The position numbers and the translations under genes are program-made. Under the pieces are notes generated by a model. It saw only the letters and a list, made by a program, of their open reading frames with translations, did no database searches and had not been told where the DNA came from. From positions 1-9,395 of the forward strand of contig CANSLE010000073.1 in NCBI GenBank assembly GCA_947647645.1: a stretch of DNA of 9,395 bases, given 5' to 3'. Each line of letters opens with the position of its first letter. The first letter of the stretch is position 1. Source of the DNA: an uncultured Microbacterium sp. (GTDB taxonomy: Bacteria; Actinomycetota; Actinomycetes; Actinomycetales; Microbacteriaceae). Below are positions 1 through 6,208 of the stretch, one piece after another.

Positions 1-466
1 CGCCGACGAGTCCGAGCCGACGGCGCCGGAGATCGAGCAGTTCCGTATCGAGACCGACCGGGCCCTCGACGAGGTGCTCGCCCCCGTCGGCGCCGGCGAG
101 ATCGGCACCGTCGGCGCCCTGCGCCGGATGCTCGCCGGCTGGGAGCCGCTCATGACTCTCGACACGTGCATCGACGACGATGCGGCCTGCGCGGTCGAAC
201 GCTCCGACGCGGCGCCGGTGGTCGCCGAGGTCGTCAACGAGGCTCTGGTCAACGCCGTCAAGCACTCGGGTGCCCGGGCGGCGCGCATCGACATCACGAC
301 GGACGCCGCCGGCGATCTGCACGTGCGGGTCGCGTCCGCCGGTGCCCTGCCGCGCGCCGTCATGCCGGTGCGGCCCTTCGCCGGACGCACCCTCCTGTAT
401 CAGGAGGGTGCGGATGTCGTCCTGGAGTCGGTCGTCCCCGCCCCCGCGCTCGCCGCTCACGCCTGA
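1..466 (+). CDS. Histidine-kinase-like ATPase domain protein, C-terminal part (5' end outside window)
   Basis: The frame is open from base 2 to the TGA at 464-466, giving 154 visible residues; the start lies upstream. The segment VVNEALVNAVKHSGA, with the key Asn near visible residue 84, matches the N-box of HATPase_c domains, most like NarL/DegS-type (HisKA_3) sensor kinases, where E-A-L-x-N-A-x-K-H is typical. A helix-like Asp/Glu/Arg-rich stretch precedes it. After the N-box, the usual D-x-G-x-G ATP-lid motif is not visible: the equivalent place reads VRVASAGALP. The protein ends about 40 residues later, in GRTLLYQEGADVVLESVV, which recalls the final strand of such domains. The gene may therefore be a degenerate kinase or an ATP-binding relative. 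No response regulator lies downstream; a partner could lie upstream. The fold call is fairly safe; an active kinase is not supported. Confidence 0.6.
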   Translation, partial: ADESEPTAPEIEQFRIETDRALDEVLAPVGAGEIGTVGALRRMLAGWEPLMTLDTCIDDDAACAVERSDAAPVVAEVVNEALVNAVKHSGARAARIDITTDAAGDLHVRVASAGALPRAVMPVRPFAGRTLLYQEGADVVLESVVPAPALAAHA

Positions 467-469
467 ACC

Positions 470-510
470 CGTCATCGGACCGACGCACGCGCGTCATCGG
501 TGCCGACGCA
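470..510. repeat. Imperfect tandem direct repeat upstream of galU
   Basis: Copy A at 470-487 reads CGTCATCGG-AC-CGACGCA and copy B at 492-510 reads CGTCATCGG-TGC-CGACGCA. The two share 9 and 7 identical bases around a 2- or 3-base core. Their starts are 22 bp apart, about two helical turns, so a protein bound to both would sit on one DNA face. Copy B ends 8 bp before the likely galU -10 box and covers its -35 region. A regulator site is an inference. Confidence 0.55.
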
Positions 511-518
511 TCGGGCGC

Positions 519-524
519 TATGCT
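519..524 (+). promoter_or_regulatory. Probable galU promoter, -10 box TATGCT
   Basis: TATGCT matches the actinobacterial housekeeping -10 pattern TANNNT. No good -35 hexamer is visible at 16-18 bp; the position is occupied by the second direct-repeat copy. Transcription would begin near 531, leaving a leader of roughly 57 nt that contains the galU ribosome binding site. Confidence 0.4.
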
Positions 525-588
525 CGCCGTACGCGCGCGTCGTCGGACGCCTCGGAGCAACCCCCCTACGCCCCGCAGGAGAGATCGC

Positions 589-1527
589 ATGTCCCCCCGC
601 TACAAAGCCGTCATCCCCGCCGCCGGCCTCGGAACGAGGTTCCTTCCCGCCACCAAGGCGATGCCGAAGGAGATGCTCCCGGTCGTCGACAAGCCGGCCA
701 TCCAGTACGTCGTCGAAGAGGCGGTGGATGCCGGCATCCGCGACGTGCTCATCATCGTCGGGCGCAACAAGAACAACATCGCCAACCACTTCGACTCCGT
801 CCCGGAGCTCGAGAGCGCCCTCACCACCAAGGGCGACACGGCGAAGCTCGGCAAGGTCGCCCACTCATCGCGGCTCGCCGACATCCACATCACTCGCCAG
901 GGCGAACCGCGCGGCCTCGGGCACGCCGTCTCGCGGGCCGCGTCGTACGTCGGGGACTCCTCGTTCGTCGTCATGCTCGGCGACGACCTCATCGACGAGC
1001 GCGACCCGCTGCTGCCCACCATGCTCGCCGTGCACGAGCGCACCGGCGGCGCCGTCGTCGCGCTCATGGAGGTCGACCCGGAGCAGGTGCACCTCTACGG
1101 CGTCGCCACGATCGGCGACCGCGCCGAGGACGGCGCGGTGCGCATCCTCGACCTCGTCGAGAAGCCCTCACGCGAGGATGCGCCCTCGAATCTCGCCGTG
1201 ATCGGCCGGTACGTCCTCGGCCCGGAGGTGTTCGACGTGCTCGCGCACACCGCCCCGGGCAAGGGAGGGGAGATCCAGCTCACCGACGCGCTCCGTGAGC
1301 TCGCCGCCGACCCGGACGGGCCCGGCGTCTACGGCGTCGTGTTCAGCGGACGTCGCTACGACACCGGTGACCGCGTCGACTACATCAAGGCGATCCTCCA
1401 GCTCGCGTGCGACCGCGACGACCTCGGCCCCGAGCTGCGGCCCTGGCTCAAGAACTTCGCCGCCGGGCTCGACGCCCCCGAGGTTTCCCCGGCTCGGTCT
1501 GCCGTGCAGACGGGCCTCGCCCGGTAG
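589..1527 (+). CDS. galU: UTP-glucose-1-phosphate uridylyltransferase
   Basis: The cytoplasmic enzyme joins UTP and glucose-1-phosphate to form UDP-glucose for envelope glycans and other glycosyl transfer. The 312-residue product shows the nucleotidyltransferase signature AAGLGTRFLPATKAMPKEMLP at residues 11-31. It also has RGLGHAV (108-114), the metal-site-like LGDDLI (130-135), LVEKP (189-193), GGEIQLTD (226-233) and YDTGDRVDYIKA (257-268), all in GalU order. The length is normal for bacterial GalU, and all expected motifs are intact. The ATG at 589 is chosen because AGGAGAG at 577-583 lies at good spacing and the family N-terminus begins here. The frame is open further upstream, but that part overlaps the preceding gene and has no family similarity. 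The gene appears monocistronic, with its own promoter and a terminator 118 nt downstream. Glucose-1-phosphate thymidylyltransferase is the nearest alternative, but the motifs favour GalU. Confidence 0.95.
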   Translation: MSPRYKAVIPAAGLGTRFLPATKAMPKEMLPVVDKPAIQYVVEEAVDAGIRDVLIIVGRNKNNIANHFDSVPELESALTTKGDTAKLGKVAHSSRLADIHITRQGEPRGLGHAVSRAASYVGDSSFVVMLGDDLIDERDPLLPTMLAVHERTGGAVVALMEVDPEQVHLYGVATIGDRAEDGAVRILDLVEKPSREDAPSNLAVIGRYVLGPEVFDVLAHTAPGKGGEIQLTDALRELAADPDGPGVYGVVFSGRRYDTGDRVDYIKAILQLACDRDDLGPELRPWLKNFAAGLDAPEVSPARSAVQTGLAR

Positions 1528-1644
1528 TCTGGTGTCAGACAACACGCGGCGACATCGTCCGCCACAAGCAGAAGATCCCCCCAGCCCCCGGTAGTGTCCC
1601 CACACGACCGGTTGGCGGTCGCCGACCCCCCGCGTGCGGCCGCC
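1528..1644 (+). other. galU 3' untranslated region with two small hairpins
   Basis: No gene is visible here. A 5-bp inverted repeat, GTCTG-gtgt-CAGAC (1527-1540), starts on the last base of the galU stop codon. A 6-bp stem, CGACCG/CGGTCG, at 1605-1621 has a 5-nt loop and sits shortly before the strong terminator. A TAGTGT at 1592-1597 could be a -10 box for a short transcript of about 90 nt ending at the terminator, but no -35 is apparent. The simplest reading is galU 3' UTR. Confidence 0.4.
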
Positions 1645-1691
1645 GCGACCGAGGGGTCGGAGGACTCCTTCGACCCCTCGGTCGCCTTTTT
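1645..1691 (+). terminator. Strong Rho-independent terminator
   Basis: The outer 15 bp pair perfectly: GCGACCGAGGGGTCG (1645-1659) with its reverse complement at 1671-1685. Four more inner pairs (one G-T) bring the stem to 1645-1663/1667-1685 with a 3-nt loop. The stem is followed by C and then TTTTT at 1687-1691. There is no matching A-tract on the 5' side, so it works only for + strand transcription. It ends galU transcription and insulates the rplM promoter about 25 bp further on. Confidence 0.92.
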
Positions 1692-1717
1692 CTCACGGCT
1701 GATCGGCCGGGTGGGTT

Positions 1718-1745
1718 TTGTCCCGGCACCCCGATGCCCTAGACT
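1718..1745 (+). promoter_or_regulatory. Probable promoter of the rplM-rpsI-glmM operon
   Basis: A -35 like TTGTCC (1718-1723) and a -10 TAGACT (1740-1745) are separated by 16 bp. Both fit the actinobacterial primary sigma factor. The promoter lies just after the galU terminator, and the start of transcription would be near 1752, giving a leader of about 150 nt. Confidence 0.55.
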
Positions 1746-1751
1746 CTCCCT

Positions 1752-1899
1752 TTGGTGCGTGCGCTGCCTGCGGCCCGCACCGCGAACGTGAGCCCTCCAC
1801 TGGCGTGTTCCTCTACGGCGTCTCCCCAGACGCGGCAGCGAACCACCCCGGAGCGGGATTCACGAACCTCTCCGTTCGAATCAAGAAAGCAGCACTACT
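1752..1899 (+). promoter_or_regulatory. Long 5' leader of rplM with hairpins
   Basis: No coding sequence is recognisable in this stretch. Three stems can be drawn: GGTGCG/CGCACC at 1754-1759 and 1776-1781; GCGTCT-cccc-AGACGC at 1818-1833, a clean 6-bp stem with a CCCC loop; and CCCG-gag-CGGG at 1847-1857. The last 35 nt before the GTG start are less GC-rich and probably unpaired. Ribosomal operon leaders often bind a ribosomal protein for feedback control, and L13 leaders of this kind are known in Bacillota. I cannot match this one to a known class. Confidence 0.4.
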
Positions 1900-2346
1900 G
1901 TGACGCGCACCTACACCCCCAAGGCCGGTGAAGTGACCCGCGAGTGGGTCGTCATCGACGCGACCGACGTCGTCCTCGGACGCCTCGCCTCGCACGCCGC
2001 CGCCATCCTCCGCGGCAAGCACAAGCCCACCTTCGCGAACCACATGGACACCGGTGACTTCGTCATCGTCGTCAACGCCGAGAAGGTCGCCCTCACGGGT
2101 CAGAAGCTCCAGAAGAAGATGGCTTACCGCCACTCCGGCTACCCGGGCGGCCTCACCGCCACCTCGTACGCCGAGCTGCTGGAGAAGAACCCGGTCCGCG
2201 CCGTCGAGAAGGCCATCCGCGGCATGCTCCCCAAGAACAGCCTGGGTCGCCAGCAGCTGTCGAAGCTGAAGGTCTACGTGGGCGCAGAGCACCCGCACGC
2301 GGCCCAGCAGCCCACCCCGTACACCTTCGGCCAGGTCGCCCAGTAA
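1900..2346 (+). CDS. rplM: 50S ribosomal protein L13
   Basis: L13 is an early-assembling protein of the large ribosomal subunit that binds 23S rRNA. The 148-residue product shows the family core: WVVIDATDVVLGRLAS (16-31), LRGKHKPTFANHMDTGDFVIVVNA (37-60), and the signature YRHSGYPGGL (76-85) followed by AIRGMLPKN (105-113). The length is normal, with a short actinobacterial N-terminus (MTRTYTPKAGEVTREW). The start is GTG at 1900; it is the first start in frame after the leader and matches the family N-terminus. The ribosome binding site is weak (AAGAAAG at 1883-1889, 10 nt before the start). It is the first gene of an operon with rpsI 27 nt downstream. A truA gene often precedes rplM in actinobacteria; here it is replaced by galU and a terminator. 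Confidence 0.97.
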   Translation: MTRTYTPKAGEVTREWVVIDATDVVLGRLASHAAAILRGKHKPTFANHMDTGDFVIVVNAEKVALTGQKLQKKMAYRHSGYPGGLTATSYAELLEKNPVRAVEKAIRGMLPKNSLGRQQLSKLKVYVGAEHPHAAQQPTPYTFGQVAQ

Positions 2347-2373
2347 GCGCGCCGAGAGACATAAGGACAACTC

Positions 2374-2859
2374 ATGGCGAACATCGCTGACTCCATCGAA
2401 GAGACCCCCGAGAGCTACACCACCGAGAGCACCCCGGTCGAGGCCGCTGCCGCGCCCCGCCCGGTGCTGTCGGTCCCCGGTGCCGCCGTCGGCCGCCGCA
2501 AGCAGGCCATCGCGCGCGTCCGCCTCATCCCCGGTTCGGGCACCATCACGGTCAACGGCCGCACCCTCGAGGACTACTTCCCCAACAAGCTGCACCAGCA
2601 GCTCATCAACGACCCGTTCACGGTGCTCGACCTCGCCGGTGGCTATGACGTCATCGCGCGCATCTCCGGCGGTGGCCCCTCGGGCCAGGCCGGCGCGCTG
2701 CGCCTGGGCATCGCCCGCGCGCTCAACGAGATCGACGCCGAGAACAACCGTCCGACCCTGAAGAAGGCCGGCTTCCTCTCGCGCGACGCTCGCGTCAAGG
2801 AGCGCAAGAAGGCTGGTCTCAAGAAGGCCCGCAAGGCTCCGCAGTACTCGAAGCGCTAA
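2374..2859 (+). CDS. rpsI: 30S ribosomal protein S9
   Basis: S9 sits in the head of the small ribosomal subunit, and its C-terminal tail reaches the P-site tRNA. The 161-residue product has an acidic, Ala/Thr-rich extension of about 37 residues that is common in actinobacterial S9 and probably disordered. The core then follows: GRRKQAIARVRL (40-51), ITVNGRTLEDYFP (58-70), GGGPSGQAGALRLGIARAL (99-117), RDARVKERKKAGLKKARKAPQYSKR at the end (137-161). The basic SKR tail is the hallmark of the family. AAGGA at 2363-2367 gives a good ribosome binding site 6 nt before the ATG. The adjacent rplM-rpsI pair is near-universal in bacteria, and the two are co-transcribed here. Confidence 0.97.
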   Translation: MANIADSIEETPESYTTESTPVEAAAAPRPVLSVPGAAVGRRKQAIARVRLIPGSGTITVNGRTLEDYFPNKLHQQLINDPFTVLDLAGGYDVIARISGGGPSGQAGALRLGIARALNEIDAENNRPTLKKAGFLSRDARVKERKKAGLKKARKAPQYSKR

Positions 2860-2865
2860 AGCTCC

Positions 2866-4209
2866 ATGGCGCTGTTCGGGACGGACGGTGTGCGGGGCCT
2901 GGCCAACGGCCCCCTCACCGCCGACCTCGCGCTCACCCTGGCCCAGGCGACCGCCGTCGTCCTGGGCCAGGGCCGTATCGCCGAGGCGCGCACGGCGACG
3001 GGCAAGCGGCTCACCGCCGTCATCGCGCGCGACCCGCGCGTGTCGGGTCAGTTCCTCTCGGCCGCGGTCGAGGCGGGACTGGCGTCCTCCGGTGTCGACG
3101 TGCTCGACGCCGGCACCCTGCCGACGCCGGCGGCGGCCTACCTGATCGGCGACATCGACGCCGACTTCGGCGTCATGATCTCCGCGTCCCACAACCCCGC
3201 GCCGGACAACGGCATCAAGATCTTCGCCCGCGGCGGTGTCAAGCTCCCCGACGAGGTCGAGCGGCGCATCGAAGAGGCGATGGGCGGCGAGAAGCTGCGC
3301 CCCACCGGGGGAGACGTCGGCCGCGTCGTCCGCTTCTCGGATGCCGAGGATCGCTACGCCATCCACCTGCTGGCCTCGCTGCCCCACCGCCTCGACGGGC
3401 TGCACGTCGTGCTCGACTGCGCCCACGGCGCGGCATCCGGTGTCTCTCCCGAGACGTTCCGCAACGCGGGGGCCAAGGTCACCGTCATCGGCGCCGACCC
3501 CGACGGCATCAACATCAACGACGGCTACGGCTCGACCCATATGGAGCGCCTGGCCGCCGAGGTCGTGCGCACCGGAGCGGACGTCGGCATCGCCCATGAC
3601 GGCGATGCGGACCGCTGCCTGGCGGTCGACGCCGAGGGCACCCTCGTCGACGGCGACCAGATCATGGCCATCCTCGCGGTCGCGATGAAGCGTGACGGCC
3701 GCCTCAAGAACGACACGCTCGTCGCCACCGTGATGAGCAACCTCGGCCTCCACCGGGCGATGGCCGCGCAGGGCATCACGGTGGAGCAGACCGCCGTCGG
3801 AGACCGCTACGTGCTCGAACGTATGAACCAGGGCGGCTTCTCGCTCGGCGGCGAGCAGAGCGGTCACGTCATCATGAGCCGCTACGCGACGACGGGCGAC
3901 GGTGTCCTCACCGGGCTCCACCTGTGCGCGGAGATGGCGCGCACGCGGCGTTCGCTCGCCGATCTCGCGTCGGTCATGACGGTCTTCCCGCAGGTGCTGA
4001 TCAACGTCCGCGGCGTCGAGCGCTCACGGGCGACGGATGCCGACGTCCTCGCCGGCGTGCAGGTCGCCGAAGCCGCGCTCGGCGACAGCGGCCGTGTGCT
4101 CCTGCGTCCCTCGGGGACCGAGCAGATGGTGCGGGTGATGGTCGAGGCGGCATCCCACGACGACGCGCGGCGCATCGCCGAGGACCTGGCCGACATCGTC
4201 CGCGGCTGA
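2866..4209 (+). CDS. glmM: Phosphoglucosamine mutase
   Basis: The enzyme converts glucosamine-6-phosphate to glucosamine-1-phosphate, the second step from fructose-6-phosphate to UDP-GlcNAc. The 447-residue product is a full four-domain alpha-D-phosphohexomutase. It starts with MALFGTDGVRGLAN, carries the phosphoserine loop ISASHNPAPDNGIK (phosphorylated Ser108), the Mg-binding DGDADR (245-250), the sugar-binding GGEQSGH (328-334) and the phosphate-binding RPSGTEQMVRV (414-424). The second Ser in the ISASHN loop and the GlmM-type N-terminus separate it from phosphomannomutase and phosphoglucomutase. The ATG lies only 6 nt after the rpsI stop and has no clear Shine-Dalgarno sequence, so translation probably depends on ribosomes finishing rpsI. 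It is the last gene of the ribosomal operon and is followed by a convergent gene. Confidence 0.96.
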   Translation: MALFGTDGVRGLANGPLTADLALTLAQATAVVLGQGRIAEARTATGKRLTAVIARDPRVSGQFLSAAVEAGLASSGVDVLDAGTLPTPAAAYLIGDIDADFGVMISASHNPAPDNGIKIFARGGVKLPDEVERRIEEAMGGEKLRPTGGDVGRVVRFSDAEDRYAIHLLASLPHRLDGLHVVLDCAHGAASGVSPETFRNAGAKVTVIGADPDGININDGYGSTHMERLAAEVVRTGADVGIAHDGDADRCLAVDAEGTLVDGDQIMAILAVAMKRDGRLKNDTLVATVMSNLGLHRAMAAQGITVEQTAVGDRYVLERMNQGGFSLGGEQSGHVIMSRYATTGDGVLTGLHLCAEMARTRRSLADLASVMTVFPQVLINVRGVERSRATDADVLAGVQVAEAALGDSGRVLLRPSGTEQMVRVMVEAASHDDARRIAEDLADIVRG

Positions 4210-4227
4210 GTCGCCCGCGGCCCGCGG
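4200..4227. other. Three CCGCGG palindromes at the glmM/ppx convergent junction
   Basis: CCGCGG occurs at 4200-4205, 4215-4220 and 4222-4227 across the last glmM codons and the 23-bp gap to the ppx stop. The copies can pair with one another, for example 4200-4205 with 4215-4220 around a 9-nt loop. There is no T-tract on either side. It could slow polymerase from both directions, but a terminator role is only possible. Confidence 0.25.
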
Positions 4228-4232
4228 TAGGG

Positions 4233-5174
4233 TCAGGCCGGCTCCTGCCAGCTGAGCGACTCGATGTAGCGCAGCAGCACGCCTTCCCGCAGCGCCCACG
4301 GGCTGACCTCGAGCTCGTCGACGTCGAGCGCGGTCATCGCGGTGTGCAGGACGACCGCGGCCGCGACGATCTGGAAGGTGCGGTCGGCGGTGATGCCGGG
4401 AAGCTCCTGCCGGGCGGACGCCGGGATGCGGGCGAGACGCGGGATCCACGAGCCCAGCGCACCGCGCGGCAGCAACATCCGTTCGCTGCCGCTCCAGCCG
4501 GGCACGGGGTAGCCGGCGAGTTTCGCGAGCGAGCGGATCGCCTTCGACGAGCCCACGACGTGGTTGGGCCGCGGCTGGGCGCCCACGATCTCCGCGACGG
4601 GCGCGAGCAGGGTGCGGGCGTGGCCCCGGAGCACCTCCACGGCGTCCCCGCCGGGCGGATCGTTCGGGAGGAACTCCACCGTCGTGCGTCCGGCGCCCAG
4701 CGGCACGGATGCCGCGACGTCCGGCAGCTCGTCCGCGCCGGAGGCTACCTCCAGTGAACCGCCGCCGATGTCGAAGAGGAGGATCTGGCCGGCCGACCAG
4801 CCGAACCAGCGTCGCACGGCGAGGAACGTGAACCGCGCCTCGGACTCACCGCCGAGCACTTGGAGCTCCTGTCCCAGCGCCGCTTCGATGCGGGCGATCA
4901 CGTCGGCCCCGTTGGTCGCCTCGCGGACGGCACTCGTCGCCGTCGCGAGCAGCTCCGCGACGTTCTCCGCCTGTGCCACCGCGCGGGCCTGCGCCACGGC
5001 GTCGACGAGGGCCCGCACGCCCGTCTCGCTGATGGACCCGTCGGGCTCGAGGTAGCGCATGAGACGCAGTACCGTCCGCTGGCTCGTGGTCGCCTGGGGT
5101 CGGCCTCCGGGGCGGACATCGGCGACGAGAAGATGGACGGTGTTCGAGCCGATGTCGAGGACTCCGAGACGCAT
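4233..5174 (-). CDS. Ppx/GppA-family phosphatase (exopolyphosphatase-like), short form
   Basis: Members of this ASKHA-fold family cleave terminal phosphate from inorganic polyphosphate or the 5' phosphate of pppGpp, linking phosphate storage with the stringent response. The 313-residue product begins MRLGVLDIGSNTVHLLVADV (phosphate loop around residues 7-13). It has GGESEARF (98-105), with the likely catalytic Glu near 100-102, and the second phosphate loop LFDIGGGSLEV (123-133). GSSKAIRSLAK (208-218) and SPWALREGVLLRYI (291-304) follow. The length fits the short two-domain actinobacterial form (like mycobacterial Ppx1), not E. coli Ppx with its extra C-terminal domains. The substrate cannot be decided here. 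The ATG at 5172-5174 begins the family N-terminus; the frame stays open upstream but runs into coaA. There is no Shine-Dalgarno sequence, and a -10-like box ends 6 nt before the ATG, suggesting leaderless mRNA. It is the only gene on the minus strand. Confidence 0.9.
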   Translation of the reverse strand: MRLGVLDIGSNTVHLLVADVRPGGRPQATTSQRTVLRLMRYLEPDGSISETGVRALVDAVAQARAVAQAENVAELLATATSAVREATNGADVIARIEAALGQELQVLGGESEARFTFLAVRRWFGWSAGQILLFDIGGGSLEVASGADELPDVAASVPLGAGRTTVEFLPNDPPGGDAVEVLRGHARTLLAPVAEIVGAQPRPNHVVGSSKAIRSLAKLAGYPVPGWSGSERMLLPRGALGSWIPRLARIPASARQELPGITADRTFQIVAAAVVLHTAMTALDVDELEVSPWALREGVLLRYIESLSWQEPA

Positions 5175-5180
5175 GGGTTC

Positions 5181-5186
5181 AGCGTA
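5181..5186 (-). promoter_or_regulatory. Probable leaderless promoter of ppx, -10 box TACGCT
   Basis: Read on the minus strand, TACGCT is followed by GAACCC and then the ATG, so transcription would begin at or within a base or two of the start codon. There is no Shine-Dalgarno sequence and no obvious -35. The whole divergent gap to coaA is only 34 bp. It also contains GTATCCACA at 5184-5192, one mismatch from the DnaA box TTATCCACA, overlapping this -10. Confidence 0.4.
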
Positions 5187-5194
5187 TCCACAGA

Positions 5195-5200
5195 TAGAGT
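5195..5200 (+). promoter_or_regulatory. Probable leaderless promoter of coaA, -10 box TAGAGT
   Basis: TAGAGT fits the actinobacterial -10 and is followed by GGGCCCCG and the ATG at 5209. Transcription should begin at about 5207-5209. No Shine-Dalgarno sequence lies before the ATG. The box lies back to back with the ppx -10, 8 bp apart, so the two polymerases would compete. Confidence 0.45.
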
Positions 5201-5208
5201 GGGCCCCG

Positions 5209-6156
5209 ATGTCCCCCGATGACGAGACGACGGCCATCGACTCGCTGTACCGCGAGATCGACCGTTCCGAGTGGGCCCGGCTGGCCGCCGGCATCCCCGC
5301 CCCCCTCACCGAGACCGAGGTCGTGCAGTTGCGCGGCATCGGCGACCGGCTGGACCTCGCCGAGGTGCGCGAGGTCTACCTGCCGCTGAGTCGGCTGTTG
5401 AGCACGTACGCCGAGAACACGAAGCGGCTCGGCGCCGAGACGGCCGCCTTCCTCGGCGAACCCGACGCCACCACCCCGTTCGTCGTGGGCGTCGCCGGGT
5501 CGGTCGCGGTCGGCAAATCGACGATCGCCCGACTGCTCCGCGAGCTGATGAGCCGCTGGCCCGGCACGCCCCGGGTCGAGCTCGTGACCACCGACGGGTT
5601 CCTCTACGCCAACGCGGAGCTCGAACGTCGCGGGCTGATGGACCGCAAGGGCTTCCCCGAGTCGTACGACCGGCGCGCCCTCGTCAGCTTCCTCACCGAG
5701 GTCAAGTCGGGCGCGGCGGAGGTCCGCGCCCCCTTCTACTCGCATGTGCGCTACGACATCGTGCCGGACGCGCACGTGACGGTGCGTCGGCCCGATGTCG
5801 TGATCGTCGAGGGGCTCAACGTGCTGTCTCCGCCGCCGACGCCCAACGATCTGGCCGTCAGCGACCTCTTCGACTTCTCGATCTACGTCGACGCCGACGA
5901 GGCCGACATCGCCCAGTGGTACGTCGACCGCTTCCTCGCCCTCCGCCGCGGAGCGTTCACCAACCCCCACTCCTTCTTCCGGGTGTTCGCCGAGCTCTCC
6001 GACGACGAGGCCATCGCGACGGCGCTCGGCTATTGGAACGACATCAACCTCCCGAACCTCCGGGCCAACGTCGCACCCACCCGGCATCGGGCGACCCTCG
6101 TGCTGAAGAAGGCCGCGGCGCACGCGGTCGAGTCGGTGCGCCTGCGCAAGGTCTGA
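5209..6156 (+). CDS. coaA: Type I pantothenate kinase
   Basis: The cytoplasmic enzyme phosphorylates pantothenate with ATP, the committed and usually feedback-inhibited step to coenzyme A. The 315-residue product is of normal length for prokaryotic type I PanK. It has a Walker A loop GVAGSVAVGKST (94-105), TTDGFLYAN (127-135) with the likely catalytic Asp129, and RKGFPESYD (146-154). These are followed by FYSHVRYDIV (176-185), VIVEGLNVL (198-206) and the C-terminal signature NDINLPNLRANVAPTRHRA (287-305). The ATG at 5209 fits the family N-terminus (DSLYREIDRSEW soon after it); upstream codons in frame overlap ppx. The gene is divergent from ppx and 59 bp ahead of glmS. Its product feeds CoA, which AcpS, encoded downstream in this window, uses as substrate. 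Confidence 0.95.
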   Translation: MSPDDETTAIDSLYREIDRSEWARLAAGIPAPLTETEVVQLRGIGDRLDLAEVREVYLPLSRLLSTYAENTKRLGAETAAFLGEPDATTPFVVGVAGSVAVGKSTIARLLRELMSRWPGTPRVELVTTDGFLYANAELERRGLMDRKGFPESYDRRALVSFLTEVKSGAAEVRAPFYSHVRYDIVPDAHVTVRRPDVVIVEGLNVLSPPPTPNDLAVSDLFDFSIYVDADEADIAQWYVDRFLALRRGAFTNPHSFFRVFAELSDDEAIATALGYWNDINLPNLRANVAPTRHRATLVLKKAAAHAVESVRLRKV

Positions 6157-6202
6157 CGCAATCTCACGGCGTTTGTGAGGACCCCGCGCAAATGGGCGGA
6201 CC

Positions 6203-6208
6203 TAGCAT
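6203..6208 (+). promoter_or_regulatory. Probable leaderless promoter of glmS, -10 box TAGCAT
   Basis: TAGCAT is followed by TGACCCC and the ATG at 6216, so transcription would begin at about the start codon. No Shine-Dalgarno sequence is present, although the start codon is fixed by the catalytic Cys2. No convincing -35 is seen at 16-18 bp. There is no room for a glmS ribozyme in the 59-bp gap. Confidence 0.45.

Noticed and set aside
1813..3921. A 702-codon open frame on the minus strand opposite rplM, rpsI and glmM
   Set aside because: It is antisense to three certain genes, is low in recognisable motifs and rich in Asp, Val, Arg and Gly as expected from GC-rich mirror frames. It would also need to overlap three essential genes completely.
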